From Streptomyces roseoverticillatus (GTDB lineage: Bacteria > Actinomycetota > Actinomycetes > Streptomycetales > Streptomycetaceae): a stretch of DNA of 64,000 nt. Position 1 is the stretch's first letter. Each line of letters begins with the position of its first letter. Shown one piece after another: positions 53,094 through 62,504 of this stretch. The stretch lies in contig NZ_JOFL01000025.1 of assembly GCF_000719265.1 (NCBI RefSeq), positions 1 through 64,000 on the forward strand, given 5' to 3'. The position numbers and the translations under genes were made by a program. The notes beneath the pieces are model-generated. The model was not told the DNA's origin and did no database searches. It saw only the letters and a list, made by a program, of their open reading frames with translations.

Positions 53094-53687
53094 ATGCGCA
53101 TAGGGGTGTATCTCGCACACCCGCGGCCGGGGAGCTTTAACCACGCGGTATTCGATGCCGTTGTGGAGGAGCTGCGCGGGCGAGGATCCGATGTATTGGC
53201 GCATGACCTCTACGCTGAAGGGTTCGCACCGCTGCTGTCCGCCGATGAGACGGGGACGGTCGAGTCAGCGGCACGCGCCCACGACGCGCAGGTGGCACTG
53301 CACCGAACAGAGGTGGCCACACTGGATGCCATGGTGTTCGTCCACCCGAACTGGTGGGGTATGCCACCCGCTGTCCTTACGGGCTGGGTGCAGCGCGTAC
53401 TTGCGCCTGGCGTCGCCTACAAGCTGGGCACCGCGGAGGGTGAACCCGCCGGGCTCCTGAAGGCAGGCAGGGCTCTCGTGCTGAACACCTCCGACACCCC
53501 CGCCGACCGGGAAGAGGACGAGTTCGGCGACCCACTGCAAAGAATTTGGTCGGCATGTGTCCTGCCGTACGTTGGAGTCTCCGATGTGCGCCGGGTCGTC
53601 TTCCGAACCGTCACCGACTCAGCCGATGAAGAACGCGCGGCCTGGCTGGACCACGCACGCCAACAGGCAGCCGCACTCTTGACCTGA
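53094..53687 (+). CDS. Flavodoxin-fold NAD(P)H-dependent quinone reductase
   Basis: The ATG at 53094 behind GGGGGAAAG begins RIGVYLAHPRPGSFNHAVFD (FMN phosphate loop, AHPRPxSFN), giving 197 residues. Further family motifs are DVLAHDLYAEGFAPLLSADE and MVFVHPNWWGMPPAVLTGWV (W-W-G/x-x-P, flavin-binding and dimer contact), then VLAPGVAYKLG and GRALVLNTSDTP. This is the MdaB/NQO/KefF group, two-electron reductases that detoxify quinones and similar electrophiles. The palindrome upstream suggests induction by such compounds. Confidence 0.9.
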   Translation: MRIGVYLAHPRPGSFNHAVFDAVVEELRGRGSDVLAHDLYAEGFAPLLSADETGTVESAARAHDAQVALHRTEVATLDAMVFVHPNWWGMPPAVLTGWVQRVLAPGVAYKLGTAEGEPAGLLKAGRALVLNTSDTPADREEDEFGDPLQRIWSACVLPYVGVSDVRRVVFRTVTDSADEERAAWLDHARQQAAALLT

Positions 53688-53717
53688 AACGCGGCGTACA
53701 CAGCTCTGTGCACGTTC

Positions 53718-54562
53718 TCACCTATCAGGCTGCGCACTTCTATGTGAACGCCGGCAATAGACATAGATCCCGACATAGGCGGGGTGGCGGAGCATGTTCT
53801 GGATGCCGGTCCGGCTGGGCCGGCGCCAGAGCAGTTCTCCCCGCTCAGATCCCTCCCGCATCCGGACCCGATCTGGATTCGGTTGCCGGCGAGGAAGCTG
53901 AGGACCGCGTTGATCGTGGCGAGTTCGTCGAAGAGGTCGAAGACCAGGTGGACGACGGCCCGCACCTGCTCGTCCGGGTCCAGGACGATCTCACCGGCCG
54001 GGCGCCGCAGATAGCCCATGGGTAGGGGCGCCGACGGCTCGCCACGGCGGGCCTTGCCGATCCGCCCGTTCCACATCCGCTGCTCGATCAGGTGCAGTTC
54101 CGCTTCGCTGATCGTCCCCTTCAGCCCCAGAAACATCCGGTCGTTGTGCTCGGCCGGGCCATAGTCCCCGTCCGGGTCCGCGAGGAGGGCGCGGGAGAGC
54201 GCGCACAGCTCGAGCAGTTGGTGCCACTCCCGGCCACTGCGGGCCAGCCGGGACATCTCAATACCGAGCACCAGGCCCACATGGTCGAGGCCGACCTCGG
54301 AATCCAGACGCTGAAAACCGGGCCAGGCCTCGCCCGACGCCGAGTGCCCCAGGTCCTCGTCAATGACCATCACCCGGGACGGTGCCCAGCCCAGGCCGGC
54401 GGCCCGTTGCGTGAGCCCGTACTGCAGCCGGGTCGACTCGGTGTGATCGAGAACCTGCTGCAGCGTCGGCTGACGGACATACACCACCGCGAGACGATCA
54501 CGATGCCACGGCTGGACCTTGCCCTCAACCCGATCCCACGGAGCCGACGCCGTCATCGCCAT
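53718..54562 (-). pseudogene. Serine recombinase, frameshifted, 3'-truncated, catalytic Ser lost
   Basis: The frame from 54562 reads LAVVYVRQPTLQQVLDHTES, MVIDEDLGHSASGEAWPGFQ, GLVLGIEMSRLARSGREWHQ and YGPAEHNDRMFLGLKGTISE, a resolvase/invertase catalytic domain of the large serine recombinase type. The recombinase domain continues (LDPDEQVRAVVHLVFDLFDE) until a base is missing at ~53867. The next frame gives REGSERGELLWRRPSRTGIQ, NMLRHPAYVGIYVYCRR and stops at 53718. The residue after Y-V-R-Q, normally the nucleophilic Ser, is Pro. The protein is dead on three counts: no nucleophile, a frameshift and no C-terminal zinc/coiled-coil region. Confidence 0.85.
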
Positions 54563-54689
54563 GGAGGTCGCCCCCGTCCCGCGCTGCCGGGTCCCCAGCG
54601 ATCAGCATCCGGGCGGCCAGCCCGGCCAGCAGGCCATCAATCCCTACAACCGGTGCATGCCCGGCCTTAAACTCATCTACGTCTGCAAT

Positions 54690-55072
54690 GCGGCTCGCTC
54701 CTTGAGCACACGTTCCGCATGATCAAACAGACCCTCGGCTGGACCCGGCCGAAGCTCCGGTCACCCGAGGTCGGCGACCGCTGACGTGGCCCGTCATCGC
54801 CGCCCATACCCAGCTCCGGCACCGCCGCCGGGCCGCGGTCGACCTGCGGCGGCCTTGGGAGAAACCGGCCGAGCCCGGCCGGCTCATCTCCGCCAGGGTC
54901 CGCCGCGGGTTCCGGCACCTCCACCTGCCCGGCCCATGCACCCAAACCCTCACACCCCGGCCCCGGACGGCCACCCGACTCGAAGAACCTACGACCCGCC
55001 ACCCACTACAGCGTGGGCAAAACCGTGAAACGCCCGGAGAACATCACCGAACGAAACGATCTCAGAGCTTAA
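54690..55072 (+). pseudogene. 3' fragment of a Streptomyces transposase
   Basis: EHTFRMIKQTLGWTRPKLRS, then after a lost base near 54780 IAAHTQLRHRRRAAVDLRRP, PWEKPAEPGRLISARVRRGF, and in a third frame APKPSHPGPGRPPDSKNLRP and YSVGKTVKRP. These are the successive conserved parts of the C-terminal end of a putative transposase family common in Streptomyces (EHxFRxxKQxLGW ... RRGFR ... PGPGRPxGSKN). The catalytic N-terminal part is absent. Confidence 0.55.
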
Positions 55073-55276
55073 AGATCAAGCTGATGCCAGAAGCCGCCTG
55101 ACCGGAGAATCTTCGCCCTCGTCCCAGTCATCGCCCAAGAGCGGAGGAAGGGACACAGTGTCGTCGGCGGGTCGGCGTCCGTGCTGCTCGAAGCTGTGCG
55201 GATACGCGACCAAGGGCGGCTGCTGGTCGTGCCCCACTGTTGGGCGGTTCGTTGCACAGGAGTCTCAATGACGCAG

Positions 55277-56479
55277 TCAAGCCGTTTGCGTGACCGGCGG
55301 GGCGGAGGTGAAGACCCGGTTGTCGCGCAGGAGTGCCCACAGGACGCTGGCGCGTCGGCGGGCCAGGGCGATGACGGCCTGGACGTGCTTGAGCCCTTCG
55401 CCGCGCTTTTTGAGGTAGAAGTCCCGGTTGGGCCCCTCGCGCATCATGCTGGTCTGCGCGGACATGTAGAAGACCCGGCGCAGGCGGCGGCTGTAACGCT
55501 TGGGCCGGTGCAGGTTTCCGGTGCGACGGCCGGAGTCGCGCGGGACGGGCACCAGCCCGGCCGCGGAGGCGAGGTGGCCGGCGTCCGCGTAAGCGGTCAG
55601 GTCGCCCGCGGCGACGACGAACTCCGCACCGAGTATCGGGCCCATTCCGGGCAGGGACTCGATGATCTCGGCCTGAGGGTGGCTTCGGAACGTCTCGCTG
55701 ATCTGCCGGTCTACACGCTTGAGCCGGTCGTCCAGGGCGAGGATCTGCACGGCCAGGTCGGCGACGATCTGCGCGGCGACGTCCTCGCCGGGCAGCGCGG
55801 TCTGCTGGGCCTGGGCCGCCTCCAGCGCGGTCGCGGCCACCGCGTCGGCGCCGCGCACGCCGCGGTTGGCCAGCCAGGCTGTCAGCCGCGTCCGGCCGCA
55901 GCGGCGGATGCCGGCGGGAGTCTGGTAGCCCGTCAGCAGGATCAGCGCGCCCTTGTGGCTGCTGTAGTCGAAGGACCGCTCCAGCGCAGGGAAGACGCCG
56001 GTCAGCACGTCGCGGAGCCGGTTGATCATCCGCACCCGGTCGGCCACGAGATCGGTGCGGTGGGCGGTCAGCAGCGCGAGGTCGGCGGCCAGCTGCGCGG
56101 GTACGTCGATGGCGGCGAAGTCCCGTCGGTGCCGGGCGGTTTCGGCGATGACGTAGGCGTCGCGGGCATCCGTCTTCGCCTCGCCGCGGTAGGCGCCGGA
56201 CATGCGGTTGACCGTACGGCCGGGCACGTAGACGGCCTGCTGGCCGTGGGCTGCGAGCAGCGCCAGCAGCAGCGCGGAGGACGTGCCCGAGATGTCCACC
56301 GCCCAGTGGACCTCGTCCGCCAGGTCCAGGATCTCGCCGAGTGTGGTCAGCATCGTCGACTCGTCGTTGTCAATCTTCTTCGACCACAGGGTCGTACCGG
56401 TCTCGTCGACCACGGCAGCCCAGTGATGGGCCTTGCCCGCGTCGATACCGGCCCAGACGTGGGTCTTCCGCTCGCTCAC
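55277..56479 (-). CDS. IS110-family transposase
   Basis: The GTG at 56479 behind GAGGAGGGG gives 400 residues. The N-terminal RuvC-like DEDD domain shows VWAGIDAGKAHHWAAVVDET (first Asp), DEVHWAVDISGTSSALLLAL (Asp), VYVPGRTVNRMSGAYRGEAK and TDARDAYVIAETARHRRD (the D-A-x-D pair). The C-terminal Transposase_20 domain has AEIIESLPGMGPILGAEFVV, LASAAGLVPVPRDSGRRTGN and the conserved Ser region in VFYMSAQTSMMR (S-A/x-x-S). All catalytic residues look intact. IS110 elements recombine with the help of a structured RNA from their non-coding end. Confidence 0.92.
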   Translation of the reverse strand: MSERKTHVWAGIDAGKAHHWAAVVDETGTTLWSKKIDNDESTMLTTLGEILDLADEVHWAVDISGTSSALLLALLAAHGQQAVYVPGRTVNRMSGAYRGEAKTDARDAYVIAETARHRRDFAAIDVPAQLAADLALLTAHRTDLVADRVRMINRLRDVLTGVFPALERSFDYSSHKGALILLTGYQTPAGIRRCGRTRLTAWLANRGVRGADAVAATALEAAQAQQTALPGEDVAAQIVADLAVQILALDDRLKRVDRQISETFRSHPQAEIIESLPGMGPILGAEFVVAAGDLTAYADAGHLASAAGLVPVPRDSGRRTGNLHRPKRYSRRLRRVFYMSAQTSMMREGPNRDFYLKKRGEGLKHVQAVIALARRRASVLWALLRDNRVFTSAPPVTQTA

Positions 56480-56700
56480 TCGCCCCTCCTCGTTCCGCAC
56501 GGCATGCCGTCGGCCTAAGGAACACCCCGCTGTCATCTCCGTAATCAGCGACCGCACACGGCGCGCACATCTCAATCAGCAGCCAGGGCGCCCCGGAGAG
56601 CCGGACGGCCACTCCTGTGAAGCCACTGAAGACAAGGACACATCAGCCACATCCGGCCCTCCCGGGCCGCCTAACAACTTACGGAGAACACATAGGAGTA
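56480..56700 (-). ncRNA. Candidate IS110 bridge-RNA region
   Basis: In IS110-group elements the RNA that pairs with target and donor DNA comes from the non-coding stretch upstream of the transposase gene. Here that stretch is about 200 bases long, contains short GC-rich inverted repeats, and ends in sequence unlike the element toward the expansin relic. I cannot fold it or find the guide loops by eye; position only. Confidence 0.3.
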
Positions 56701-56757
56701 CTGCCATCGTTCTCACTTCTTCCCCCCCCCCGGCTGGCCGCAGCCGGACCTGACTTC

Positions 56758-57465
56758 GTGCGCTACGTTGCGTCGCGGGCGATCGCCGGGATCACCAGCA
56801 TCACCGCGCTGTGCCTCGCACTCATTGGGGCCGGGCCGGCGGACGCCGAGCCCACTCCTCAGACTTTGCAGCCTGGCGTCGTCTATACCGGCGAAGCCCG
56901 ATACCACGATGTTGCCCTGCCAGCCACGACGTGCGGCTATCCGGATGGCTCCGGGACCCTCTACGCCGCGGTATCTCCCAAGATGTTCGGGAACTCTCGT
57001 GCATGTGGTGTCTACCTTGCGGTGACCGGTCCGAAGGGCACGAGTGTGCGGGTCATGATCGTTGACCTGTGTGCTGGCTGCCACTCAGACGACCTCGTCC
57101 TGAGTCGCAAAGCGTTCGAGTCAATCGGCCCGTTCCAAGACGGTAGGCTCTCCATCTCCTGGAAGGTCACGGATGCAGACCCGGACAGAGGGCTGACCTA
57201 CCGATTCGAAAAGGCTCCGGCCCCGACCCCCCTCCGTCTCCAGCCAGGCAACAGCCGGTACCCAGTTCACACCGTCGAGTAGGCCTCGCCGAAGGGGTGG
57301 ATGGGCATGACGAAGTACGGCCGTGAAACCTTCGGCGGCGTCGGCCTCGCACCCGGGCCAGCCAAGTTCCGTCTCACTGACATCTTCGGCGACGTCGTGA
57401 TCGAAGACCACGTGCCGGTTGGCATAGGGCAGTACCAAGGCTCACAGCAGTTTCCTCGGCGCTGA
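56758..57465 (+). pseudogene. Expansin-like secreted protein with an in-frame amber stop
   Basis: The GTG at 56758 gives a signal peptide (GITSITALCLALIGAGPADA). The double-psi beta-barrel follows: GVVYTGEARYHDVALPATTC, GYPDGSGTLYAAVSPKMFGN, VRVMIVDLCAGCHSDDLVLS (catalytic-type Asp) and GRLSISWKVTDADPDRGLTY. At 57280-57282 a TAG interrupts, yet the same frame continues for 60 codons as GWMGMTKYGRETFGGVGLAP and KFRLTDIFGDVVIEDH, the end of the expansin carbohydrate-binding domain, to TGA at 57463. One nonsense base separates two halves of one protein. Expansins loosen cellulose or cell walls. The IS110 upstream may have removed the promoter. Confidence 0.8.
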
Positions 57466-57808
57466 TTTCCATCGTGCGGCCGCAGGCGGTCCTCCGACGC
57501 GTCTGAGTCGACGGCGGCATCGACCCCACCGACGCCGCCCAGCGCCATGCCCTCGACACGCTCGTCGGCGCCCCACATGGTCAAGCGCGGCGAGATCGTC
57601 GACCAGTCCCACGACAACGTCGCGTACAGCCTGCGAATGCTCTACGAGCTCCCGCCCACCGACTGACACACCCCATGGCAAACCACTGACATCCAGGGCC
57701 AGAACCCACTGACGTGGTCATGGCAACCGACATCGGCCGTCATCAAAAGCCGAGGAAGAGACACAGGATTTCAAGTTCCACCGCCCATTCGCCCGTTACG
57801 ATCCGGCG
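57466..57808. other. Interval without a recognised gene
   Basis: About 340 bases before the esterase gene. Short frames only; no ribosome site or family pattern. It probably contains the esterase promoter and remains of another gene. Confidence 0.3.
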
Positions 57809-58753
57809 ATGGACAAGCCCGTACTTGAACCGGTCATCCAGGCCTACCTGGAGAGCATCACCGGTCGTCCTTCCCTCTTCGAACTCGGTGTGGCCGAGGC
57901 ACGCAAGGCCATGGAGGCTATTCAAAGCCCTCGCATCGAGGTACCGGGCACCACCAAGCAGCACCTTGTGGACGCGCCCATCACCGTCTTCCGCCCGGCC
58001 CACGCGCGCGAGCCGCTGCCGGTGATTGTCTACCTCCACGGCGGCGGCTGGGTGACCGGCAGCCATTACACCCACGACCGCCTGGCCCGTGAACTGGCGC
58101 GCGAGGCCGACGCGGCTGTGGCCTTCGTCAACTACAGTCTTGCCCCCGAAGTCCGCTACCCCGTACCGCTGGAGGAGACGTACGCCGCAGCCCAATGGAT
58201 CATCAAGCACGGTGCAGAACACGGATTGGACCCACGTCGGCTGGCCGTGGCGGGAGACTCAGCCGGTGGTAATCTGGCTGCCGCGCTCACTCTGATGGTC
58301 AAGGCCGAGGGGAATATGCTCCTAGCCGGGCAGGTCTTGATCTGCCCCGTCACCGACGCCGAATTCGCCACCCCGTCCTACCGGCAGTTCGCCGAGGGGT
58401 ACTACCTGCGCCGGGACGCTATGCAGTGGTACTGGGACCAGTACGCCCCCGACCCCGCACAGCGCAGCGAGATCACCGTCGCGCCCCTGCGGGCGACCAC
58501 CGGGCAGCTCGCCGGACTGCCCCCGGCTCTTGTGATCACCGCCGAGGCCGACGTGCTGCGCGACGAGGGCGAGGCATACGCCGCCAAACTCCATCAAGCT
58601 GGTGTTCCGACCATCGCCACCCGCTACCGCGGCGTCCTCCACGATTTCACCGTTCGCAACGCCATACGCCCCGCCCACGCCGCCCAGGCAGCCATCGAGC
58701 AGGCCGCCGCCTTCCTAAGTGAAGCCCTGGGATCCGGCCGCCCGCACACGTGA
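57809..58753 (+). CDS. Alpha/beta hydrolase, hormone-sensitive-lipase (family IV) esterase
   Basis: A 314-residue enzyme. The oxyanion-hole motif is VYLHGGGWVTGSHYTHDRLA, the nucleophile Ser is in LAVAGDSAGGNLAAALTLMV (G-D-S-A-G-G), the acid is in VITAEADVLRDEGEAYAAKL (Asp in E-x-D-x-L-R-D-E) and the His in YRGVLHDFTVRNAIRPAHAA. These are the full HSL-family set, acting on short-chain esters or lactones. The N-terminal cap is present. It stands alone in its operon. Confidence 0.92.
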   Translation: MDKPVLEPVIQAYLESITGRPSLFELGVAEARKAMEAIQSPRIEVPGTTKQHLVDAPITVFRPAHAREPLPVIVYLHGGGWVTGSHYTHDRLARELAREADAAVAFVNYSLAPEVRYPVPLEETYAAAQWIIKHGAEHGLDPRRLAVAGDSAGGNLAAALTLMVKAEGNMLLAGQVLICPVTDAEFATPSYRQFAEGYYLRRDAMQWYWDQYAPDPAQRSEITVAPLRATTGQLAGLPPALVITAEADVLRDEGEAYAAKLHQAGVPTIATRYRGVLHDFTVRNAIRPAHAAQAAIEQAAAFLSEALGSGRPHT

Positions 58754-58921
58754 GTGCCCAGGAGGCGACGCGGACCTCAGACTCCTGCAGTCACGGCCGG
58801 ACCATCCTCATCGCATTCGAGTCCGCACTGCTCTGGCCCGCTGAGGAGCAGAACAGCCCCCGTCTGACCTCACTGCTCTCATCACTCGGTGCAGCCGGAG
58901 CGCTTGCTGTCCCGCCCCCGG

Positions 58922-59188
58922 TCACTTCCCCGGGGCGTCGTTTCCGCCAAGCCGGTTCTCGATCCGGTCCAGTTGGTCAGCCGTCGACGCCTGTCCCACC
59001 ACAAACTGGCCAACAAGCTCGGCGACGCTCTGGAAACGGCTCTGTGCCTCCACGGCCTTGGTGTGAGCGTCCAGCGCCTTGCCCTGCTCGATCTGCGTCT
59101 CACGCAGGGCATTGAGCACCTGGGTGTGGCCGCGTATCTCCCCAGCCTCCAGGCGCCGCGCCGGCTCGTCCTCCCTCATGTCGGCCAT
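58922..59188 (-). CDS. Hypothetical coiled-coil protein, 88 residues
   Basis: MADMREDEPARRLEAGEIRG at the proposed ATG is followed by a helical stretch with heptads (VLNALRETQIEQGKALDAHT, KAVEAQSRFQSVAELVGQFV) and DQLDRIENRLGGNDAPGK. It resembles small coiled-coil proteins found next to Streptomyces XRE genes on mobile DNA. The family is uncertain and no partner is intact beside it. Confidence 0.45.
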   Translation of the reverse strand: MADMREDEPARRLEAGEIRGHTQVLNALRETQIEQGKALDAHTKAVEAQSRFQSVAELVGQFVVGQASTADQLDRIENRLGGNDAPGK

Positions 59189-59226
59189 GCTCTCAGGCCT
59201 TACCACCGGAGCGTACCGCTACGCGT

Positions 59227-59586
59227 TCACTTCGCCGGACCCGTGCCCGGGGCCGTCCGCGCTACGCGGTGTACGGGTTGACGATGGTGTGAGGTCTGCT
59301 GCGCGGTCTCCAGCACGTTCCGGGGGAACCGGGGCCCGGCCACGGAGTGGCGACCCTTGGCCTTTCCCACCGTAGTCAGCAGGCCGGCCTTGGTCAGGGC
59401 CTGCAGGTCCCGCGTCGCCTGCTGCGTGTTGAGTGCCTCGGCCTTCTCGTAACGCGAGCGCCGTACGCGGCCCACCATCGCCACCTCGTGCAGGGCCGTC
59501 AGCTGACGCTCGATGACCCCCTGCGCGACGGACACCGTACGACTGGTCGACAACGTGCTGGCCAGCCGGTCGGCGCGCGAGCAGCA
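59227..59586 (-). pseudogene. C-terminal winged-helix remnant of a Fic-family protein
   Basis: The frame reads VIERQLTALHEVAMVGRVRR, EKAEALNTQQATRDLQALTK and GLLTTVGKAKGRHSVAGPRF, the winged-helix segment that follows the Fic core in actinobacterial Fic proteins. The HPFxxGNGR AMPylation motif and the N-terminal part are absent upstream. It is a relic. Confidence 0.55.
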
Positions 59587-59739
59587 GGCGGCAGAGTGAC
59601 CCGACGACGCACCTCCAGGACTGCCCGGTGCCCGTCTCCGAGGGCTCCGCCTCGCCGAAGGCACCACGCTGCGCTCACCGCACCAGGCCGACGTGTTACC
59701 CGGGAGACGGACACCGGCAGACGTCAGGCTCCGGGGCAA

Positions 59740-60028
59740 TACGAGGCCATCACTTTCACCAGCCGGATGACCGCATCGGACGACGATGCCAGGCGCAAGG
59801 CCGAGCGAGGCCCCGCATTACGCGTTGCACAGCGAAAGCGAGGCCTGGTCGTACACGGAGCAGCGGCCACCACACCTGCTGGTCACCGCCGGGCAGCTCG
59901 GCATCGAGCCATCGGCAGGTGCTACAGCGGCGCGGGGCGGCGTCGTGCTGCCCGATGGCCCAGGGCGGCACGACGCAGGACGGCACGAACCACGCTTCGA
60001 CGGGGAAGCGGGCGGGCAGGCTACCTCT
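59740..60028. other. Interval without a recognised gene
   Basis: Just under 300 bases. A leftward frame (PPWAIGQHDAAPRRCSTCRW, LLRVRPGLAFAVQRVMRGL) is protein-like but cannot be named and lacks a ribosome site. Confidence 0.25.
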
Positions 60029-60658
60029 TCAGGGGCCTGAGACGGCACTCGGTGCGCGGCCCGCGAGCCAGACAGCGGTCCGCTCCTGCAACTCGCGGTC
60101 GGCGTAGGGATCGTCCCAAAGCGCGAACCATTCCAGGGCCCGCAGGATGTTCTCCGAGCGGTCCGGGTGGTGCACCGCGAGCACATCAACACCGGTCTCG
60201 CCCGTCGAGGCACTGATGTACACACTGCCGTCGAGAGCCATCATGCCGAAGCCCGGGTGGCCCGCGTGTATGCCGAGGAACGCCGATTCCGCACCCCGGC
60301 CCATGATGTCCCAGCAGTCCAGGAGCCGGACCCGGGTCCAGACCACCGGTGCGGGACGGCGACCACTGTGCATGTCCTGCAGGAAGGCCCGGTGCGTGCG
60401 GATGCCCTGTGGAAGCTGGACGAGGAACTCGCGCTGGTGATCGAGAAGACCCGATGAGACCGCGAGCTCGTACCAATCCTCGTTGAGACGCTCGACGAGC
60501 CGTGGGGTGTCGTACCGGTGGGAGAAGCCGCTGACCTCCTCGGTGCGGTATCCGGAGACGAACGGCATCATGCCGTCCGGCACAGCGTTCGGGATCACCT
60601 CGAGGCCGGCCCGCCGCAGCGGCCGGTACACCTTACGTTCACGCTCCTGGGTACCCAC
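60029..60658 (-). CDS. Hypothetical alpha/beta protein, 209 residues
   Basis: Complete frame with good codon bias. Pieces are REVFLVQLP-like REFLVQLPQGIRTHRAFLQD, PAPVVWTRVRLLDCWDIMGR, ESAFLGIHAGHPGFGMMALD and GSVYISASTGETGVDVLAVH, then NILRALEWFALWDDPYADRE. The alternation of strands with a final helix, and F-G-x-x-A-x-D-G-S-V-Y, recall SUKH-like immunity folds, but the match is too weak to assign. It may belong to the same class of orphan immunity genes as the SUKH-3 protein. Confidence 0.5.
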   Translation of the reverse strand: MGTQERERKVYRPLRRAGLEVIPNAVPDGMMPFVSGYRTEEVSGFSHRYDTPRLVERLNEDWYELAVSSGLLDHQREFLVQLPQGIRTHRAFLQDMHSGRRPAPVVWTRVRLLDCWDIMGRGAESAFLGIHAGHPGFGMMALDGSVYISASTGETGVDVLAVHHPDRSENILRALEWFALWDDPYADRELQERTAVWLAGRAPSAVSGP

Positions 60659-60966
60659 CGGTCACTGTTCTACCAGGGCCGGCGCGCCAAGAATCCCCCG
60701 GCCCGGTACTTCCTCGTTTCGCGGCTTCCCGGACCGGACCGGTGCTCGGATCAGCCGCATGACCGGCGCGTGTGGGAGTGGGGCGACCTGCCCGGCCTGG
60801 TCGTCGCTCTCAAATCGGGGGATCAGAAGCACCCCGCAGTTTCGCCAATACCACCCCTTGGCAATCACCCAGACCGTATCGTCACAACCGGCGGGTGAAT
60901 TGCGCGCCGCAAGTGAGTCCTCTGGCTGCTGACACATCAACCGATGCGAGCACCTACGGAGGGGTC

Positions 60967-61077
60967 ATGCGCGGCAAACAGCACGCTCCCAAGGAGAAGG
61001 GCCCGGTTTGGGTAATGCTCTCGTTCTTGGTCAATCTGACTCGACTCTTAGTCGAACTCTTCCGACCGTCGAACTGA
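60967..61077 (+). CDS. Small membrane peptide, 36 residues
   Basis: An ATG at 60967, behind GGAGGGG, opens MRGKQHAPKEKGPVWVMLSF, LVNLTRLLVELFRPSN and a TGA. A basic start and one hydrophobic/amphipathic helix suggest a membrane peptide. Support is the ribosome site and composition only. Confidence 0.35.
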   Translation: MRGKQHAPKEKGPVWVMLSFLVNLTRLLVELFRPSN

Positions 61078-62011
61078 GCAACTCCCCAACCGGACCCCAG
61101 CACTCCACATAACGCGTCGCGGCCACGACGCGGGGTCGCGCCCACCGGGCGCGGCCCCAGCTTGCTATCAACGTCCGGGGCCCTCTACAGCACTGCTGGC
61201 GAGCGCCCCGACCAGCCATGAGACGTACGTCGAGTCACAACCTTCGCTCTTACCGTAGCCGCTACGCAGAACAACTTCAGGAGAACGCCAACAGCAGTGC
61301 TCTTGCAGTGCACCAGCCGACTTGTTGCTACGCCCCTTCTCCAGACGCGTCCGAACAACAACGGGCTGTACTGAGACAACTGGACCACCGGAGAACACTC
61401 ACCGGTGGTGACCAGATCCCGCGACCCGGTGACCGCCTACTCACCGATTAGGCGGTCCTACTGACGGCAGTAGGACCACATGCCCGGGGTGTTGTCCGCA
61501 AGGGCGCGGAGCAGATCACACAGGTGCAAGCTGCGCAGCACCAGAGCCTCGAACGTCACCTGCTGGTAGCCAGTGGTGTCGGTGGCGGTGATGAGCGCGT
61601 CCCGCCCGCCTCGCGTCCGAGGCCGGAGGAACCTGGAGCCGATACGCCCCCGGGCACCCACACACGGTCACCAGCAGGCTGGACTCCACGGACAACTGGC
61701 GACAGATGATTACGCGAGCTCACCAGTCCCGAGGCCGTAGTGCTTTGACCGCAAGTGTTGGCCGGACCGAGCTTCTTCCGTTGGCCGCTCTTATGCGTTG
61801 CCCCGATGCTCAGCGGACTCTGTCGTTCCGCACGGTGGGCGGCGTCCGCCGTCACGTGCGCCGAAGCGCCAAGGTTTGCATATATGCACCCTGGCACGGA
61901 GGGGGCCGCCTTATGACATTGGGCGCATGCCGACTTACCAGACCAACGCTCAATTGGCAATGGGAGGTTCAGTCATGCTTACCGCACTCATGACTCGCTG
62001 CGAGGTGCGCC
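61078..62011. other. Long interval without a recognised gene
   Basis: About 930 bases. The only clear structure is the hairpin at 61454-61477. Frames on both strands lack starts with ribosome sites and lack family patterns. Confidence 0.35.
61454..61477. terminator. Hairpin, 10-bp stem and 4-base loop
   Basis: GGTCCTACTG-ACGG-CAGTAGGACC is a perfect stem-loop. No U tract follows on either strand, which is common for Streptomyces terminators. No gene ends right before it, so its role is uncertain. Confidence 0.35.
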
Positions 62012-62420
62012 ATGGCTGCCGGTGACCTGGACACGTCGTTCGGCACTGGCGGCAAGGTCAGTGTCGATTTCGGCTCGATCTCCATCGCGAACGCGGTGGT
62101 CGTCCAGGGTAACCAGGATCTGGTGCTGGCCGGCCGCGTCGGCGACGCGAGCACCGGAGACTTCGGCGTCGCCAGGCTCAACTCCAACGGGAGCCTGGAC
62201 ACGACGTTCGGCACCGGCGGCAAGGTGGTCATCCCCTTCACCTCCGAGGAGGACGTCGCCCGCGCCGTCGCCATCCAGACCGACGGGAAAATCGTGGTCG
62301 GCGGTTTCGCGGGCTCCGAGGCGGCAGGCGATGTCGCGGTGGCCCGGCTCAACACTGATGGCAGTCTCGACACCACCTTCGCCGACGGGGCCAGGAAGGA
62401 GTCCGTACCGATCGGGAACG
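62012..62420 (+). pseudogene. Delta-60 repeat (beta-propeller-like) protein fragment
   Basis: From an ATG at 62012 behind GAGGTG the frame has two and a half copies of a repeat: GDLDTSFGTGGKVSVDFGSI, SNGSLDTTFGTGGKVVIPFT with IQTDGKIVVGGFAGSEAAGD, and TDGSLDTTFADGARKE. This is the delta-60 repeat (L-D-x-x-F-G-x-x-G ... D-G-K-I-V-V-x-G), found in large secreted proteins with many copies. The frame loses the pattern after ~62400 and runs antigenically out of phase into the MarR gene. It is therefore a short remnant or a rearranged gene without signal peptide. Confidence 0.65.
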
Positions 62421-62504
62421 CGGGCCACGTGTTCAGATCGGTCCGGCCGTCACTGCGGACTGGCCCGTCACCGTGGCCGCCCTGGTCAAGGCAGCGCAGT
62501 ACTG

